This document shows, piece after piece, positions 17,606 to 26,892 of a stretch of DNA of 64,000 nucleotides. A model generated the notes under the pieces. The model had not been told where the DNA came from. It worked only from the letters and a program-made list of their open reading frames with translations, and did no database searches. Made by a program: the position numbers and the translations under genes. The number at the start of each line of letters is the position of its first letter. The stretch's first letter is position 1. Source of the DNA: Paenibacillus sp. BK033 (lineage in GTDB: Bacteria > Bacillota > Bacilli > Paenibacillales > Paenibacillaceae); NCBI RefSeq assembly GCF_004345425.1, contig NZ_SLVP01000001.1:1488001-1552000 (forward strand). Reading direction: 5' to 3'.

Positions 17606-19855
17606 ATGTTCAAGAAGAAAACTTTGCCTGAATTAATCGAGGAGCTACGCTCGAATGAAAATATAGTGAATTGGCATGAGATGGAGCCGCAGGAGGCCAA
17701 AACAACGCCGTTCGACGACAGCGTGGATCCGCGAATCCGGGAGGCGCTGCAGAAGCGCGGAATTTCCGAGCTGTACACCCATCAGGGAACGGCGTTCCGG
17801 CTTGCGTCCAAAGGAGAAAACATCGTTGCGGTAACGCCAACGGCATCCGGCAAGACGTTATGCTACAACCTGCCCGTGCTGCAGGCGATAGCCAAGGATG
17901 ATACAAGCCGCGCGTTGTACTTGTTCCCGACCAAAGCGCTGGCGCAGGACCAGAAGAGCGAGCTTAACGAGATCATTAACGAGATGGGCATCGACATCAA
18001 GAGCTACACTTACGACGGAGACACTTCGCCGACGATCCGCCAGATCGTCCGCAAAGCCGGCCATATCGTTATAACGAATCCCGACATGCTTCATTCCGCC
18101 ATCCTGCCTCATCATACGAAATGGGTAAGCCTGTTCGAGAATTTGAAATATATCGTCATTGACGAGCTGCATACATACCGGGGCGTATTTGGAAGCCATG
18201 TGGCCAATGTCATCCGCAGGCTGAAGCGCATCTGCAAGTTTTACGGAAGCAATCCGACCTTTATTTGCACATCCGCAACCATTGCGAACCCGAAGGAGCT
18301 GGCGGAGCAGCTGACCGGCAGCCCGATGCGGCTGATTGACGATAACGGCGCACCGAGGGGCCGGAAGCACTTTGTCTTCTACAATCCTCCGATCGTTAAT
18401 GTGCCGCTGAACATCCGGAAAAGCGCGACCGTAGAAGTGAATCATCTGGCGAGGGAATTTCTGAAGAACAAGATTCAGACCATCGTATTTGCCCGCAGCC
18501 GCGTGAGGGTGGAGATCATTCTCAGTCACATTCAAGAGCTGGTCAAGAATGAAATCGGCACGAAGTCTATCCGGGGGTACCGGGGAGGATACCTGCCGAA
18601 GCAGCGGAGAGAAATCGAGAAGGGTCTCAGGGAAGGCGAAATTCTTGGCGTCGTAAGCACCAATGCCTTGGAGCTTGGCGTGGATATCGGCCAGCTCCAG
18701 GTCTGCGTGATGACGGGATATCCCGGCAGCGTTGCGAGCACCTGGCAGCAGGCGGGGCGGGCCGGCAGAAGGCACGGCGAAGCGCTAATTCTGATGGTAG
18801 CCAGCTCTACGCCTATCGATCAATATATCGTCCAGAATCCGGAATACTTCTTCGACCGCAACCCGGAGTCCGCGAGAATCAATCCCGAGAATCTGATTAT
18901 CCTCGTCGATCATGTCCGCTGCGCGGCCTATGAGCTGCCGTTTAAGAATACGGAGGAATTCGGGCCGCTTGAGATCAGCGAGATTCTGGAGTACCTCCAG
19001 GAGGAACGAGTGCTGCATCGTAACGGAGATACGTTCTATTGGGCGAACCAGGCTTTCCCTGCAAGCGAGATCAGCCTGCGTTCCGCCTCGCAGGAAAATG
19101 TCGTCATCGTGGACCAGTCGAATGTGGCCGACGTCCGAATCATCGGCGAGATGGACCGGTTCAGCGCGATGACCCTCCTTCATGACGAAGCGATATATTT
19201 GCATGAAGGCGTGCAGTATCAGGTCGAGAAGCTGGACTGGGACCATAAGAAGGCCTACGTGCGCGAGGTGGACGTCGAGTACTATACGGACGCGAATCTC
19301 GCGGTGAATCTGAAGGTTCTGGAGATCGACAAGTCCAGAATCTCCGGCAGCGGCGCCGTTCATCAAGGGGATGTGGCGGTTACGATGATCCCGACGATTT
19401 TCAAAAAAATCAAGCTTACCACGTTCGAAAACATCGGATCCGGGCCCATCCATCTGCCCGAGCAGGAGCTCCATACCCGCGCAACCTGGCTTGAGCTGAA
19501 GGATACCGATCCGGAGCTGGGGACCAAGGTTCTGGAACAGCTGCTGTTAGGCATCGCCAACGTCATTCAGCACATCGTGCCTGTGATGGTGATGTGCGAC
19601 CGGAGCGACGTACATGTTACTTCTCAGATCAAGGCTGCTCATACGGGTCTGCCGACGATCTTTATTTATGATCATTACCCTGGCGGAATCGGACTTGCCG
19701 ACGACGTGTACAAACGGTTTGACGATGTCAAGCAGGCTGCCGCCAATCTCATCAAAAAATGCTCATGCAAGGATGGATGTCCATCATGTATCGGAAACGA
19801 AATCGAAGGGATCAACGGGAAGCAGAAAAGCGTACAGCTCTTATCGCTGTTATAA
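17606..19855 (+). CDS. mrfA: DEAD/DEAH-type repair helicase MrfA (YprA)
   Basis: 749 residues, as in B. subtilis YprA. Superfamily 2 motifs: Walker A TPTASGKT (77-84), motif II DELH from 186, SATIANP, and motif VI QQAGRAGRR. The C-terminal DUF1998/zinc region has Cys719, Cys721, Cys725 and Cys728. In B. subtilis MrfA is a 3'-5' helicase that acts with the exonuclease MrfB to repair mitomycin C adducts and crosslinks. The mrfB gene follows directly, and AAGGGGTGACGG precedes the ATG. Confidence 0.93.
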   Translation: MFKKKTLPELIEELRSNENIVNWHEMEPQEAKTTPFDDSVDPRIREALQKRGISELYTHQGTAFRLASKGENIVAVTPTASGKTLCYNLPVLQAIAKDDTSRALYLFPTKALAQDQKSELNEIINEMGIDIKSYTYDGDTSPTIRQIVRKAGHIVITNPDMLHSAILPHHTKWVSLFENLKYIVIDELHTYRGVFGSHVANVIRRLKRICKFYGSNPTFICTSATIANPKELAEQLTGSPMRLIDDNGAPRGRKHFVFYNPPIVNVPLNIRKSATVEVNHLAREFLKNKIQTIVFARSRVRVEIILSHIQELVKNEIGTKSIRGYRGGYLPKQRREIEKGLREGEILGVVSTNALELGVDIGQLQVCVMTGYPGSVASTWQQAGRAGRRHGEALILMVASSTPIDQYIVQNPEYFFDRNPESARINPENLIILVDHVRCAAYELPFKNTEEFGPLEISEILEYLQEERVLHRNGDTFYWANQAFPASEISLRSASQENVVIVDQSNVADVRIIGEMDRFSAMTLLHDEAIYLHEGVQYQVEKLDWDHKKAYVREVDVEYYTDANLAVNLKVLEIDKSRISGSGAVHQGDVAVTMIPTIFKKIKLTTFENIGSGPIHLPEQELHTRATWLELKDTDPELGTKVLEQLLLGIANVIQHIVPVMVMCDRSDVHVTSQIKAAHTGLPTIFIYDHYPGGIGLADDVYKRFDDVKQAAANLIKKCSCKDGCPSCIGNEIEGINGKQKSVQLLSLL

Positions 19856-19894
19856 ATCTGCATGCTGATTCAAGGAAAGGAGGGAGGGCGAACT

Positions 19895-21202
19895 TTGAGC
19901 AGTCTGCGTGATAAAATGAACCGGCTTCGCGGAAGCGGCGGCTCGGCGCCTCCTTCCAATGATACGGCCGCAGCCGTTCAAGCGACAGAGCCGCCGCAGC
20001 CTGCCGCAGCTGTCGATCATCTCGAGACCTTGTCGGAAGAATGGTCGTCCATGGGCGTCAAGCTGCTCCATAATGAAGCGGGCAGCTTTCTTATCCGAAG
20101 GCTTGTTTACCCTGCAGATCACCAGCATGGCATTCATTGCCTTGGAGAGCTGCCCGAGGCGTCGACCGGGTTGAAGGCATTTCATGAGGCGCCGATTGAA
20201 GCCGAGCAGCTGCTCTATCTCGATCTGGAGACTACGGGACTAGGCGTCGGAACCGGCAATGTACCGTTTATGGTGGGTCTGGCCTATTGGGCGGGCACGG
20301 AGCTGATCGTGGAGCAGGCGGTTATCCGCCATCCCGCCGAAGAGCGCGCGATGCTGTACTATCTGAACAATAAACTTGGCAGCTTTCGTTATCTCGTCAG
20401 TTACAACGGCAAAACCTTTGACTGGCCGGTTATGCAGACTCGGTTCATTTTGAACGGGTATAACCGGAAGCTGTGGGAGCCGCTTCATCTTGATTTTCTG
20501 CATCCCTCCCGCAGCATATGGAAAAACACGCTGGCGTCGCTGCGACTCAGCCATGTCGAAGAGGAACGGCTCGGAATAGAGCGGATCGACGACGTTCCGG
20601 GCTCTCTGGCGCCGCAGCTGTACTTTCAGTTTCTGGCCGACGGCAATCCGGAGCCGTTAAGAGGGGTATACCAGCATAACGAGATCGATATGCTGTCGCT
20701 TGTTTGCCTATCGATACGGTTTGGCCATCTCCTTAACGTGTCTATTGAAGGCGGCTGCCGGCTTCCGATGCCCGAGGAGGCGGAGGAGCTCATTCGAACG
20801 GGCTTATGGTTGGAGAAAATGGGGCATGGCGCTAGGGCGGAGCAAATGTTCGAGGCTGCGCTTGGAGCTGAACGTACTGCCGCCTCCACGCTGAACATGC
20901 TGGCCGCAAGAGACAAGAAAGCTGGAAATTGGCAGCGAGCTGTGTTATTGTGGCAGAAGGCTGTGAAGCAGTCGGTTCAGAACGGATCGGCTGGCATGAA
21001 TGCAAGCGTTGAGCTTGCCATGTATTACGAACATAAGCTGAAGGAATATGAATCAGCTTTATCATATGTGACAGAAGCATTGGAATTGGCGCTTAGCGAT
21101 CCTCTCGGCAGGAGAGACGCGAAGCGCCGCGCCGAAATCGATGGCCTTCGCAAGCGGAGGGAGCGGCTTCTGCGCAAGACGGGAAGGAAGCTTGCAGAAT
21201 GA
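19895..21202 (+). CDS. mrfB: RNase H-like exonuclease MrfB (YprB)
   Basis: 435 residues from TTG 19895, which has AAGGAGG upstream and gives an N-terminus like that of YprB; an ATG at 19862 is less likely. DEDD-type 3'-5' exonuclease core: LDLETTGLG near residue 111, SYNGKTFDWP near 170, and an HNEIDMLSL motif near 270. A TPR-like helical tail fills about 300-435. It partners MrfA in excision of bulky adducts. Its stop overlaps the next start (ATGA). Confidence 0.9.
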   Translation: MSSLRDKMNRLRGSGGSAPPSNDTAAAVQATEPPQPAAAVDHLETLSEEWSSMGVKLLHNEAGSFLIRRLVYPADHQHGIHCLGELPEASTGLKAFHEAPIEAEQLLYLDLETTGLGVGTGNVPFMVGLAYWAGTELIVEQAVIRHPAEERAMLYYLNNKLGSFRYLVSYNGKTFDWPVMQTRFILNGYNRKLWEPLHLDFLHPSRSIWKNTLASLRLSHVEEERLGIERIDDVPGSLAPQLYFQFLADGNPEPLRGVYQHNEIDMLSLVCLSIRFGHLLNVSIEGGCRLPMPEEAEELIRTGLWLEKMGHGARAEQMFEAALGAERTAASTLNMLAARDKKAGNWQRAVLLWQKAVKQSVQNGSAGMNASVELAMYYEHKLKEYESALSYVTEALELALSDPLGRRDAKRRAEIDGLRKRRERLLRKTGRKLAE

Positions 21203-22011
21203 ATGAACAACCAGCGCCTATGAAGGGCCTGCTCCTTGATCTGGACGGCACCTTATATCATGGCACCCATCGAATTGACGGAGCGGATATTCTTATCCGC
21301 CGGCTCCGGGAATGGAAGCTGCCGTACCGCTTCGTGACTAATAATTCGACCGTTTCCCCGGAAGCGGTTGCCGAGCGGCTTCTGAAGATGGGAATTGAGG
21401 CCGAGCCCCGCGAGGTATGCACCTCCGCACAGGCTGCGGCGCAGTACATAGCAAATCGTAAGCCCGGCGCCTCCGTACTCGTCATTGGCGAGAGCGGGCT
21501 GATCGAAGCCGTAGAAGCAGCGGGTTTAAGAATAGCGGAAGAGCAGCCGGATTTTGTCCTTCAGGGACTGGACCGGCAGCTTTCTTACGACCAGCTGACA
21601 AGAGCCGTCCGTTCGATTCATCAGGGAGCCGAATTCGTGTTAACCAATCCGGATTTGCTGCTGCCCGGTGAAGGCGGCTTATACCCCGGCGCCGGTTCGA
21701 TTGGCGCTATGCTGACTGCAGCCGGCGGCAAGGAGCCTATCTTGATCGGTAAACCGTCGAAAATTTTGATGGATTATTCGCTTCGCCAGATTGGTCTGCC
21801 TGCTGCCGGGACCTGGGTAATCGGCGACAATATGGCAACGGATATTGCGGCCGGGCATGCCTCGGGCTGCGGAACCATCCTTGTGTTAACCGGATTGACG
21901 ACAAAGGATAACCTGGACTACTATGCAGAGCGCGCAGGCTGCAGGCCTGATGTGGTTTGTGACGATTTACATAAGCTGATCTCGTATATTTCCTCCTCAA
22001 TCGGGATATAA
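21199..22011 (+). CDS. HAD-IIA (NagD-like) phosphatase
   Basis: 270 residues. Motif I DLDGTLYHG, the RFVTNNST motif II, a type IIA cap, Lys in LIGKPSK, and motif IV GDNMATDIAAG. Relatives remove phosphate from nucleoside monophosphates or sugar phosphates (AraL, NagD). The ATGA overlap with mrfB places it in the repair operon, which raises the thought of clearing damaged nucleotides, but that is only context. Confidence 0.88.
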   Translation: MNEQPAPMKGLLLDLDGTLYHGTHRIDGADILIRRLREWKLPYRFVTNNSTVSPEAVAERLLKMGIEAEPREVCTSAQAAAQYIANRKPGASVLVIGESGLIEAVEAAGLRIAEEQPDFVLQGLDRQLSYDQLTRAVRSIHQGAEFVLTNPDLLLPGEGGLYPGAGSIGAMLTAAGGKEPILIGKPSKILMDYSLRQIGLPAAGTWVIGDNMATDIAAGHASGCGTILVLTGLTTKDNLDYYAERAGCRPDVVCDDLHKLISYISSSIGI

Positions 22012-22050
22012 GAGAAAGCAATAGAGCGGACAGGAAGGAAGCGAACTGGA

Positions 22051-22866
22051 ATGCCGGAACTACCGGAAATGGAGCATTACCGATTACGATTGTCGGAGCT
22101 GATTATCGGCTCCCCGATTACGGGCACGGAAGTTACCCGCGACAAATCGATCAACATTAATGCCGAGCAATTTCAAGCCGAATTGGTTGGCCGGACCGTA
22201 TGGTTTGTGGAACGCAGAGGCAAACATCTGTTATTCCACCTCGACAACGGCAAGCGTCTCGTGCTTCATCTGATGCTTGGAGGCACGTTGTTTTTCGGCA
22301 GCGATGAAGAGCGTCCTGACCGGACGGTACAGGTAATGATTCGCTTTGCGAAAGGCAATTTGTATTTTATCGGCCTGCGGCTGGGCTATTTGCATTTTAT
22401 GTCCGTGAAGGAAGCGGATGCGAAGCTCTCCGAGCTGGGACCGGATCCGTTCGATAAAAGATTGACGCTTGAACGTTTTAAAGCACGCTTCGCTAAGAAG
22501 AGAGGCGCGCTCAAAACCGCCCTTGTGGACCAGCATGTATTGTCCGGCATCGGCAACTGCTATGCGGACGAGATTGCTTTCGCGGCAAAAATCCGTCCCG
22601 ACGCAAAAATTCCTTCCTTGACAGACGATACATGGGAACGAGTCTATGAATCGATGCATAGTGTGTTAAAGGAAGCGATTTCAAAGGGTGGCTACATGGA
22701 GCAGCCTTTAACGGCAGGCGATACCGTTACCGGTGGTTTCAACGATCACTGTCAGGTCTATGACCGCGGCGGCGAACCATGCTTTGCATGCGGCACGGCG
22801 ATCGAGCAGTTCGAGATTTCGTCGCGCAAAGCTTTCGCGTGCCCGGTCTGCCAGAAGGAACAGTAG
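22051..22866 (+). CDS. Fpg/Nei-family DNA glycosylase
   Basis: 271 residues. Catalytic Pro2 and Glu3 (PELPE), the conserved Lys58 in RRGKHLL, an H2TH segment around GIGNCYADEIAF, and a C-terminal zinc finger with Cys244, Cys247, Cys264, Cys267 and Arg259. The family excises oxidised bases and cleaves the strand by beta/delta elimination. The sequence is not a close match to standard MutM, so base preference is open. A gene for an AP endonuclease begins four bases downstream. Confidence 0.9.
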   Translation: MPELPEMEHYRLRLSELIIGSPITGTEVTRDKSININAEQFQAELVGRTVWFVERRGKHLLFHLDNGKRLVLHLMLGGTLFFGSDEERPDRTVQVMIRFAKGNLYFIGLRLGYLHFMSVKEADAKLSELGPDPFDKRLTLERFKARFAKKRGALKTALVDQHVLSGIGNCYADEIAFAAKIRPDAKIPSLTDDTWERVYESMHSVLKEAISKGGYMEQPLTAGDTVTGGFNDHCQVYDRGGEPCFACGTAIEQFEISSRKAFACPVCQKEQ

Positions 22867-22870
22867 AGCA

Positions 22871-23701
22871 ATGTACATCGGCCGTCATCTCAGCATAAAA
22901 GAAGGTTACGCCTCCGCCGCCAAAGCCGCCTATTCGGGCGGCATCAATGCTTTTCAGTATTTTCCGAAAAACCCCCGCAGCCTTGGACTTAAAGCCTTCG
23001 ACGGGAGAGAGGCCGAGCGCTGCGCGGAGCTGTGCAGGCAGCACGATATATTGACCGTCGCACATTCCCCCTATCCGACAAATCTTGCTTCGGAACGGGA
23101 GGACGTCCGCCAACGCACCGTAGATTCGCTGCTTAATGACCTCGATATTGCTAACAGCTGCGGCTCGATTGGCGTTGTCGTTCATTTTGGCGTGTATAAG
23201 GGGAAAGAGCCGCTTGCCGGCTACCAATCCATTATTCAATCGCTGAATGAAGTGACGAGCCGGTGGAACGGAAATGCCAAGCTGCTGATCGAGATTCAAT
23301 CGGGGGAGCATACGTTTATGGGGACAACGATCGAGGAACTGGCCCAAATCCGGGGATTATGCGCGGAGCCGGCGAAGCTGGCTTTTTGTCTGGACACCTG
23401 CCATATGTTCGCGAGCGGCTTGTGGCATGGGGAGACGGATGCGGAATGGCTGAAGAAAGCCGTCTCATTAGGAGTACTGGAGCATGTGGCGGTTGTGCAC
23501 TTCAATGACTCGATGTTTGCGGCCGGTGCGCGGAGGGACCGGCATGCGGCGCTTGGGAGCGGGCATATCGGCGAAGAAGGGCTGAAGTGGCTGATGTCCG
23601 TGCCAGCGCTTGCGGGCGTTCCTTTTATACTGGAAACGCCTTCAGATGAAGACGGTACTTACGAAAGGCAATTAAACCTGATGCGCGAATGGGGGACATG
23701 A
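22871..23701 (+). CDS. nfo: Endonuclease IV-type AP endonuclease
   Basis: 276 residues from ATG 22871 (AAGGA in the preceding gene's end). A TIM-barrel of the AP endonuclease 2 family with zinc-ligand motifs VVHFG, IEIQSGE, LDTCHMFASG, HFNDS, GSGHIG and a final LETPS. It would cut 5' of abasic sites and clean 3' ends left by the glycosylase just upstream. Coupling is tight on both sides (four-base and three-base gaps). Confidence 0.92.
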   Translation: MYIGRHLSIKEGYASAAKAAYSGGINAFQYFPKNPRSLGLKAFDGREAERCAELCRQHDILTVAHSPYPTNLASEREDVRQRTVDSLLNDLDIANSCGSIGVVVHFGVYKGKEPLAGYQSIIQSLNEVTSRWNGNAKLLIEIQSGEHTFMGTTIEELAQIRGLCAEPAKLAFCLDTCHMFASGLWHGETDAEWLKKAVSLGVLEHVAVVHFNDSMFAAGARRDRHAALGSGHIGEEGLKWLMSVPALAGVPFILETPSDEDGTYERQLNLMREWGT

Positions 23702-23704
23702 ACA

Positions 23705-24040
23705 ATGATACATGTATATCTGGATGACTACCGCCCTTGTCCAAAAGGTTTCGTGCTCGCCCGGAATGCGGAGGAATGCAAGCTTTTGATCGATTCCGAA
23801 GCCATAGATATCTTGTCGCTGGACTATGATCTCGGCTGGAACGAGCCGACGGGTTACGAGGTTGTCCGCCATATGGTGGAATCCGCCCGTTATCCGAAAG
23901 CAGTCTATCTGCATACCTCCAGCACGGCGGGAAGAATGCACATGTACCATATGCTGTCGTCCCATGCGCCGATTGAAATGAAGATCATGAACGGACCCAT
24001 GCCGGACTCGCTGCTTGACGAAATTGCGGCCGGCAGCTGA
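23705..24040 (+). CDS. Cyclic-phosphate-processing receiver (cREC) domain protein
   Basis: 111 residues, a single domain. It has the cREC pattern: YLDDYRP near residue 5, LSLDYDLG near 38, TGYEVV near 48 and HTSSTAGR near 69. This receiver-like family was proposed from comparative genomics to act on cyclic phosphate ends or nucleotides, often in RNA repair or conflict settings. Here it lies three bases after the AP endonuclease gene, an unusual partner. Activity is not proven. Confidence 0.75.
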   Translation: MIHVYLDDYRPCPKGFVLARNAEECKLLIDSEAIDILSLDYDLGWNEPTGYEVVRHMVESARYPKAVYLHTSSTAGRMHMYHMLSSHAPIEMKIMNGPMPDSLLDEIAAGS

Positions 24041-24084
24041 TAATAGATATTTTTTTGGGTTGGTGCAACAACGGAGGTGTTGAA

Positions 24085-25104
24085 GTGAGCCGATGGATTG
24101 GTACGGCTAATCAGGGGTATTCTCCCTATGCAATTGAAGAGCTTCGGCGGCTGCTAGACGGCGTAAAAGTGACGCAGCTGGCCGCCGGGGAAACTTTTTT
24201 ATTCGACAGTGAGAGGTCTGCGGAAGACGTTGCCTCCGCTGTTAAGGCGGACAAGCCGATATTTCTGCGGCATCTGCAGCCAGTTGACCGTACGGCAGAG
24301 ATCAAAGGCAATGCGGATGATCTGCAGGAGCTGTCGGAGACGATAAGACGTTCGCGTCTGCTGTTTGAGGACAAGCAGGTGGCCATTCATGTGCGCCGCT
24401 CGAGCAAGACGGCCTTTCCGTATTCCGCTTCGGACACGAAAGCCGTGCTGGATGCCGTATTGGAGGAACTGGAGGCGGAGCCCGTCGTCCAGCAACCGGA
24501 TATTATCATTGCTATTTACGCTGCGGCAAGCGAGCTGTATATCGGCTTTGGCAAGCCGGAGGACATGCTGTCCGACTGGCCCGGAGGCGCGATCCGATTC
24601 CAGCGGGAGGAAGGACAAATCTCGCGCGCCAAATTCAAGCTGCTTGAAGCGGAACGGGAGTTTGGGCTTGATTATTCCGCGTTCAGCAATGCCATCGACA
24701 TTGGAGCGGCTCCCGGCGGCTGGACCTCCCTGCTGCTTGAACGGGGTTTGCGGGTAACGGCGATCGATCCGGGAGACATGCATCCGTCGCTGGCCGGACA
24801 TCCGGCATTGACGTACTTGAAACGGAACGCCTCGGAGGTCAAGTTCAAGCCGGGCTCCTTCGATCTGCTTGTCTGCGATATGAGCTGGAGCCCTATGCAG
24901 ATGTGCCGTCTGGTGCTTGATTTGGAAGAATCGCTGGCACCTCATGCCTCGGCTATTATTACGATAAAACTGATGCACAAAAAGCCGCTTCAGACCATTC
25001 GCGAGGTGAAGGAGCGCTTCTCTACCGCATTTATCATTAAACGCGCCAAGCAGTTATTCCATAACCGCGAGGAGATTACGTTATACCTGGAAAAGAAGCG
25101 GTAG
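24085..25104 (+). CDS. RlmM/FtsJ-like SAM-dependent RNA methyltransferase
   Basis: 339 residues from GTG 24085, with GGAGG upstream. The N-terminal half is THUMP-like; the C-terminal half is an FtsJ-fold methyltransferase with AIDIGAAPGGW, TAIDPGD and LLVCDMSWSP, and a later Lys in TIKLMHK consistent with the 2'-O-methyltransferase Lys-Asp-Lys-Glu set. RlmM modifies C2498 of 23S rRNA in E. coli; the target here is inferred. It is the last gene of the run that starts with mrfA. Confidence 0.82.
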   Translation: MSRWIGTANQGYSPYAIEELRRLLDGVKVTQLAAGETFLFDSERSAEDVASAVKADKPIFLRHLQPVDRTAEIKGNADDLQELSETIRRSRLLFEDKQVAIHVRRSSKTAFPYSASDTKAVLDAVLEELEAEPVVQQPDIIIAIYAAASELYIGFGKPEDMLSDWPGGAIRFQREEGQISRAKFKLLEAEREFGLDYSAFSNAIDIGAAPGGWTSLLLERGLRVTAIDPGDMHPSLAGHPALTYLKRNASEVKFKPGSFDLLVCDMSWSPMQMCRLVLDLEESLAPHASAIITIKLMHKKPLQTIREVKERFSTAFIIKRAKQLFHNREEITLYLEKKR

Positions 25105-25135
25105 GCGTGATATAACGGAATACAACAGGGAAAGC

Positions 25136-25192
25136 ATCCCGGTTTGAACAGGAGTCCAAGGGGACTCTTGTTTCAAGCCGGGATTTTTTTTA
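25136..25192 (+). terminator. Strong intrinsic terminator ending the mrfA-rlmM run
   Basis: ATCCCGG at 25136 begins a stem of more than 20 bp with few mismatches, followed by eight T. Confidence 0.92.
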
Positions 25193-25215
25193 ACGAATCA
25201 TAAGGGGTTGCTAGG

Positions 25216-26814
25216 ATGCAAAATGAAGCAAGGTTGATTCATCTCGAGTCCGGAATGGTGATCGGCGAGCGGTACACGCTGGTCGGGAAGCTTGGCAGCG
25301 GGGGGATGGGGGATGTGTACGCTGCCGAGGATTCCAAGCTTCAAGGGAAGCTGCGCGCGATTAAAGTGACGGATTCGGAAAGGGCTTCCGAAGAAGCTAG
25401 AGTGCTGATGCGTCTTAATCATCCGAATCTGCCTCATATTATGGACAGCTTCACATTAACCGATTACGGAGCGGAAGCCATCGTGATGGACTATATTCAC
25501 GGGGTGACGCTGGGAGAGCTGTTCAGCCGGCATAACCGGGAGCTTTCATTTGGAGAAGTTTTACGGCTGGCCCTGCCGATTTGCTCGGCGCTTGTCTATT
25601 TGCACAGCCAGTTTCCTCCGATCGTTCATCGGGATCTTAAGCCGTCTAATATAATGGTTGAACATAACGGGCATGTTCGGCTGATCGATTTTGGCATCGC
25701 CAAATCCAGAACAGTCCTGCAGACGCTGACGACAATGAAGCTGGGAACGCCGGGCTTTGCGGCTCCGGAGCAGCATCTGGGACGAAGCGAGGTTCGGACC
25801 GACATATACGGATTTGGCGCGCTGCTCTATTACTTGCTTAGCGGAGGAAGCTATTTGAATCCTGCGGAGAGGATGAATCAGAGCGTAGGCTTTATGCGGA
25901 GACTGCGCGCAGATGTACCTACCCGGTTCGCCGATTTGCTGTGGAGAATGGTTCAGCCTCGTATCGAGGACCGGTACAATACAATGGCCGAGGTGGAGAG
26001 GGAGCTGCATGCTTTTGCCGGCATGGGAGCTAATAGAGACGTTCATGTCCGTTATCCGGGAATTCAAGGCGGCAATCCGGAAGGCGCCCGAGCGATGAGG
26101 ATCGCCGTCGTTCCCGTCTCTTCCGGAGCAGGAGCTACGTTTGTGGCCATTACCCTGGCAAAGCTGCTTGCCGCTGGCGGAATCCCTTGCGCTGCCGCTG
26201 AATTTCCTTCCGAACGGCCTGAATGGGCAGCATTGCTTCGAAGTAATATGAGAGGACGAGATCAGCTGGAAGAAAGGTATTATAGCTGGAACGAGCAGGG
26301 GGTATGGTGGCATGCCCAGAAGCATCCGGTTACCGAGGATTATAGAGATGAGCTAGATAAGCTCCGGCTAAAATTGAGAATGAAGAATATCGCCGTGTCC
26401 GTTACCGATGTATCCTCCGGCGCGTTCACTCATCACAAGGATTGGCTGCTTGAATCCGACCTTGTGCTTGTCGTAGCCGATCCCTATCCTTCGAGGTGGA
26501 AGGCGAATCAGATTCTGGAGCTGGAGCAATTAAGCGGGAAGCTTGAAGCCCGCGGCGCCTCTCTGAAGTGGATCGCCAACAAGGATGCCCCATTTTCGGG
26601 CAGGAGCGAATGGCTCGGCATGATGCCCAAACGCCCGGCTGCCGCTGTTCCGCTGCTTCCCGCAACCGAGTGGCTGGATGTTATTTGGCGCGGAAAATGG
26701 GCGACGGATACAAAAGGGCTCTGTAAACCGCTGGAGAAGGCTTTTAAGCCAATCCTTGATTTTATTGGGCAAGAAACGCAAAGGAATGCAGCTTATGTCA
26801 GGTTTGGAGGCTGA
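25216..26814 (+). CDS. Ser/Thr protein kinase fused to a ParA/MinD-like domain
   Basis: 532 residues. An N-terminal Hanks-type kinase (about 12-275): glycine loop LGSGGMGDVY, VAIK-type Lys in RAIKV, HRDLKPSN, and DFG in LIDFGIAK. From Met294 a second domain looks like a ParA/MinD NTPase but its P-loop reads SSGAGATF (302-309), with Ala307 where the catalytic Lys should be. There is no membrane segment or PASTA domain, unlike PrkC. The C-terminal half may be a non-hydrolysing docking module. An isolated gene behind a terminator. Confidence 0.85.
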   Translation: MQNEARLIHLESGMVIGERYTLVGKLGSGGMGDVYAAEDSKLQGKLRAIKVTDSERASEEARVLMRLNHPNLPHIMDSFTLTDYGAEAIVMDYIHGVTLGELFSRHNRELSFGEVLRLALPICSALVYLHSQFPPIVHRDLKPSNIMVEHNGHVRLIDFGIAKSRTVLQTLTTMKLGTPGFAAPEQHLGRSEVRTDIYGFGALLYYLLSGGSYLNPAERMNQSVGFMRRLRADVPTRFADLLWRMVQPRIEDRYNTMAEVERELHAFAGMGANRDVHVRYPGIQGGNPEGARAMRIAVVPVSSGAGATFVAITLAKLLAAGGIPCAAAEFPSERPEWAALLRSNMRGRDQLEERYYSWNEQGVWWHAQKHPVTEDYRDELDKLRLKLRMKNIAVSVTDVSSGAFTHHKDWLLESDLVLVVADPYPSRWKANQILELEQLSGKLEARGASLKWIANKDAPFSGRSEWLGMMPKRPAAAVPLLPATEWLDVIWRGKWATDTKGLCKPLEKAFKPILDFIGQETQRNAAYVRFGG

Positions 26815-26820
26815 CCTTGC

Positions 26821-26849
26821 TTGCAATTGAAATAAACCTTCTTTATGAT
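26821..26849 (+). promoter_or_regulatory. Promoter of the two-component operon
   Basis: TTGCAA (26821-26826), 17 bases, TATGAT (26844-26849), about 44 bases before the regulator's start. Confidence 0.7.
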
Positions 26850-26892
26850 GAATACGAGTCCATAGCATATTTAGAAGCAGGTGAAATCCCAA

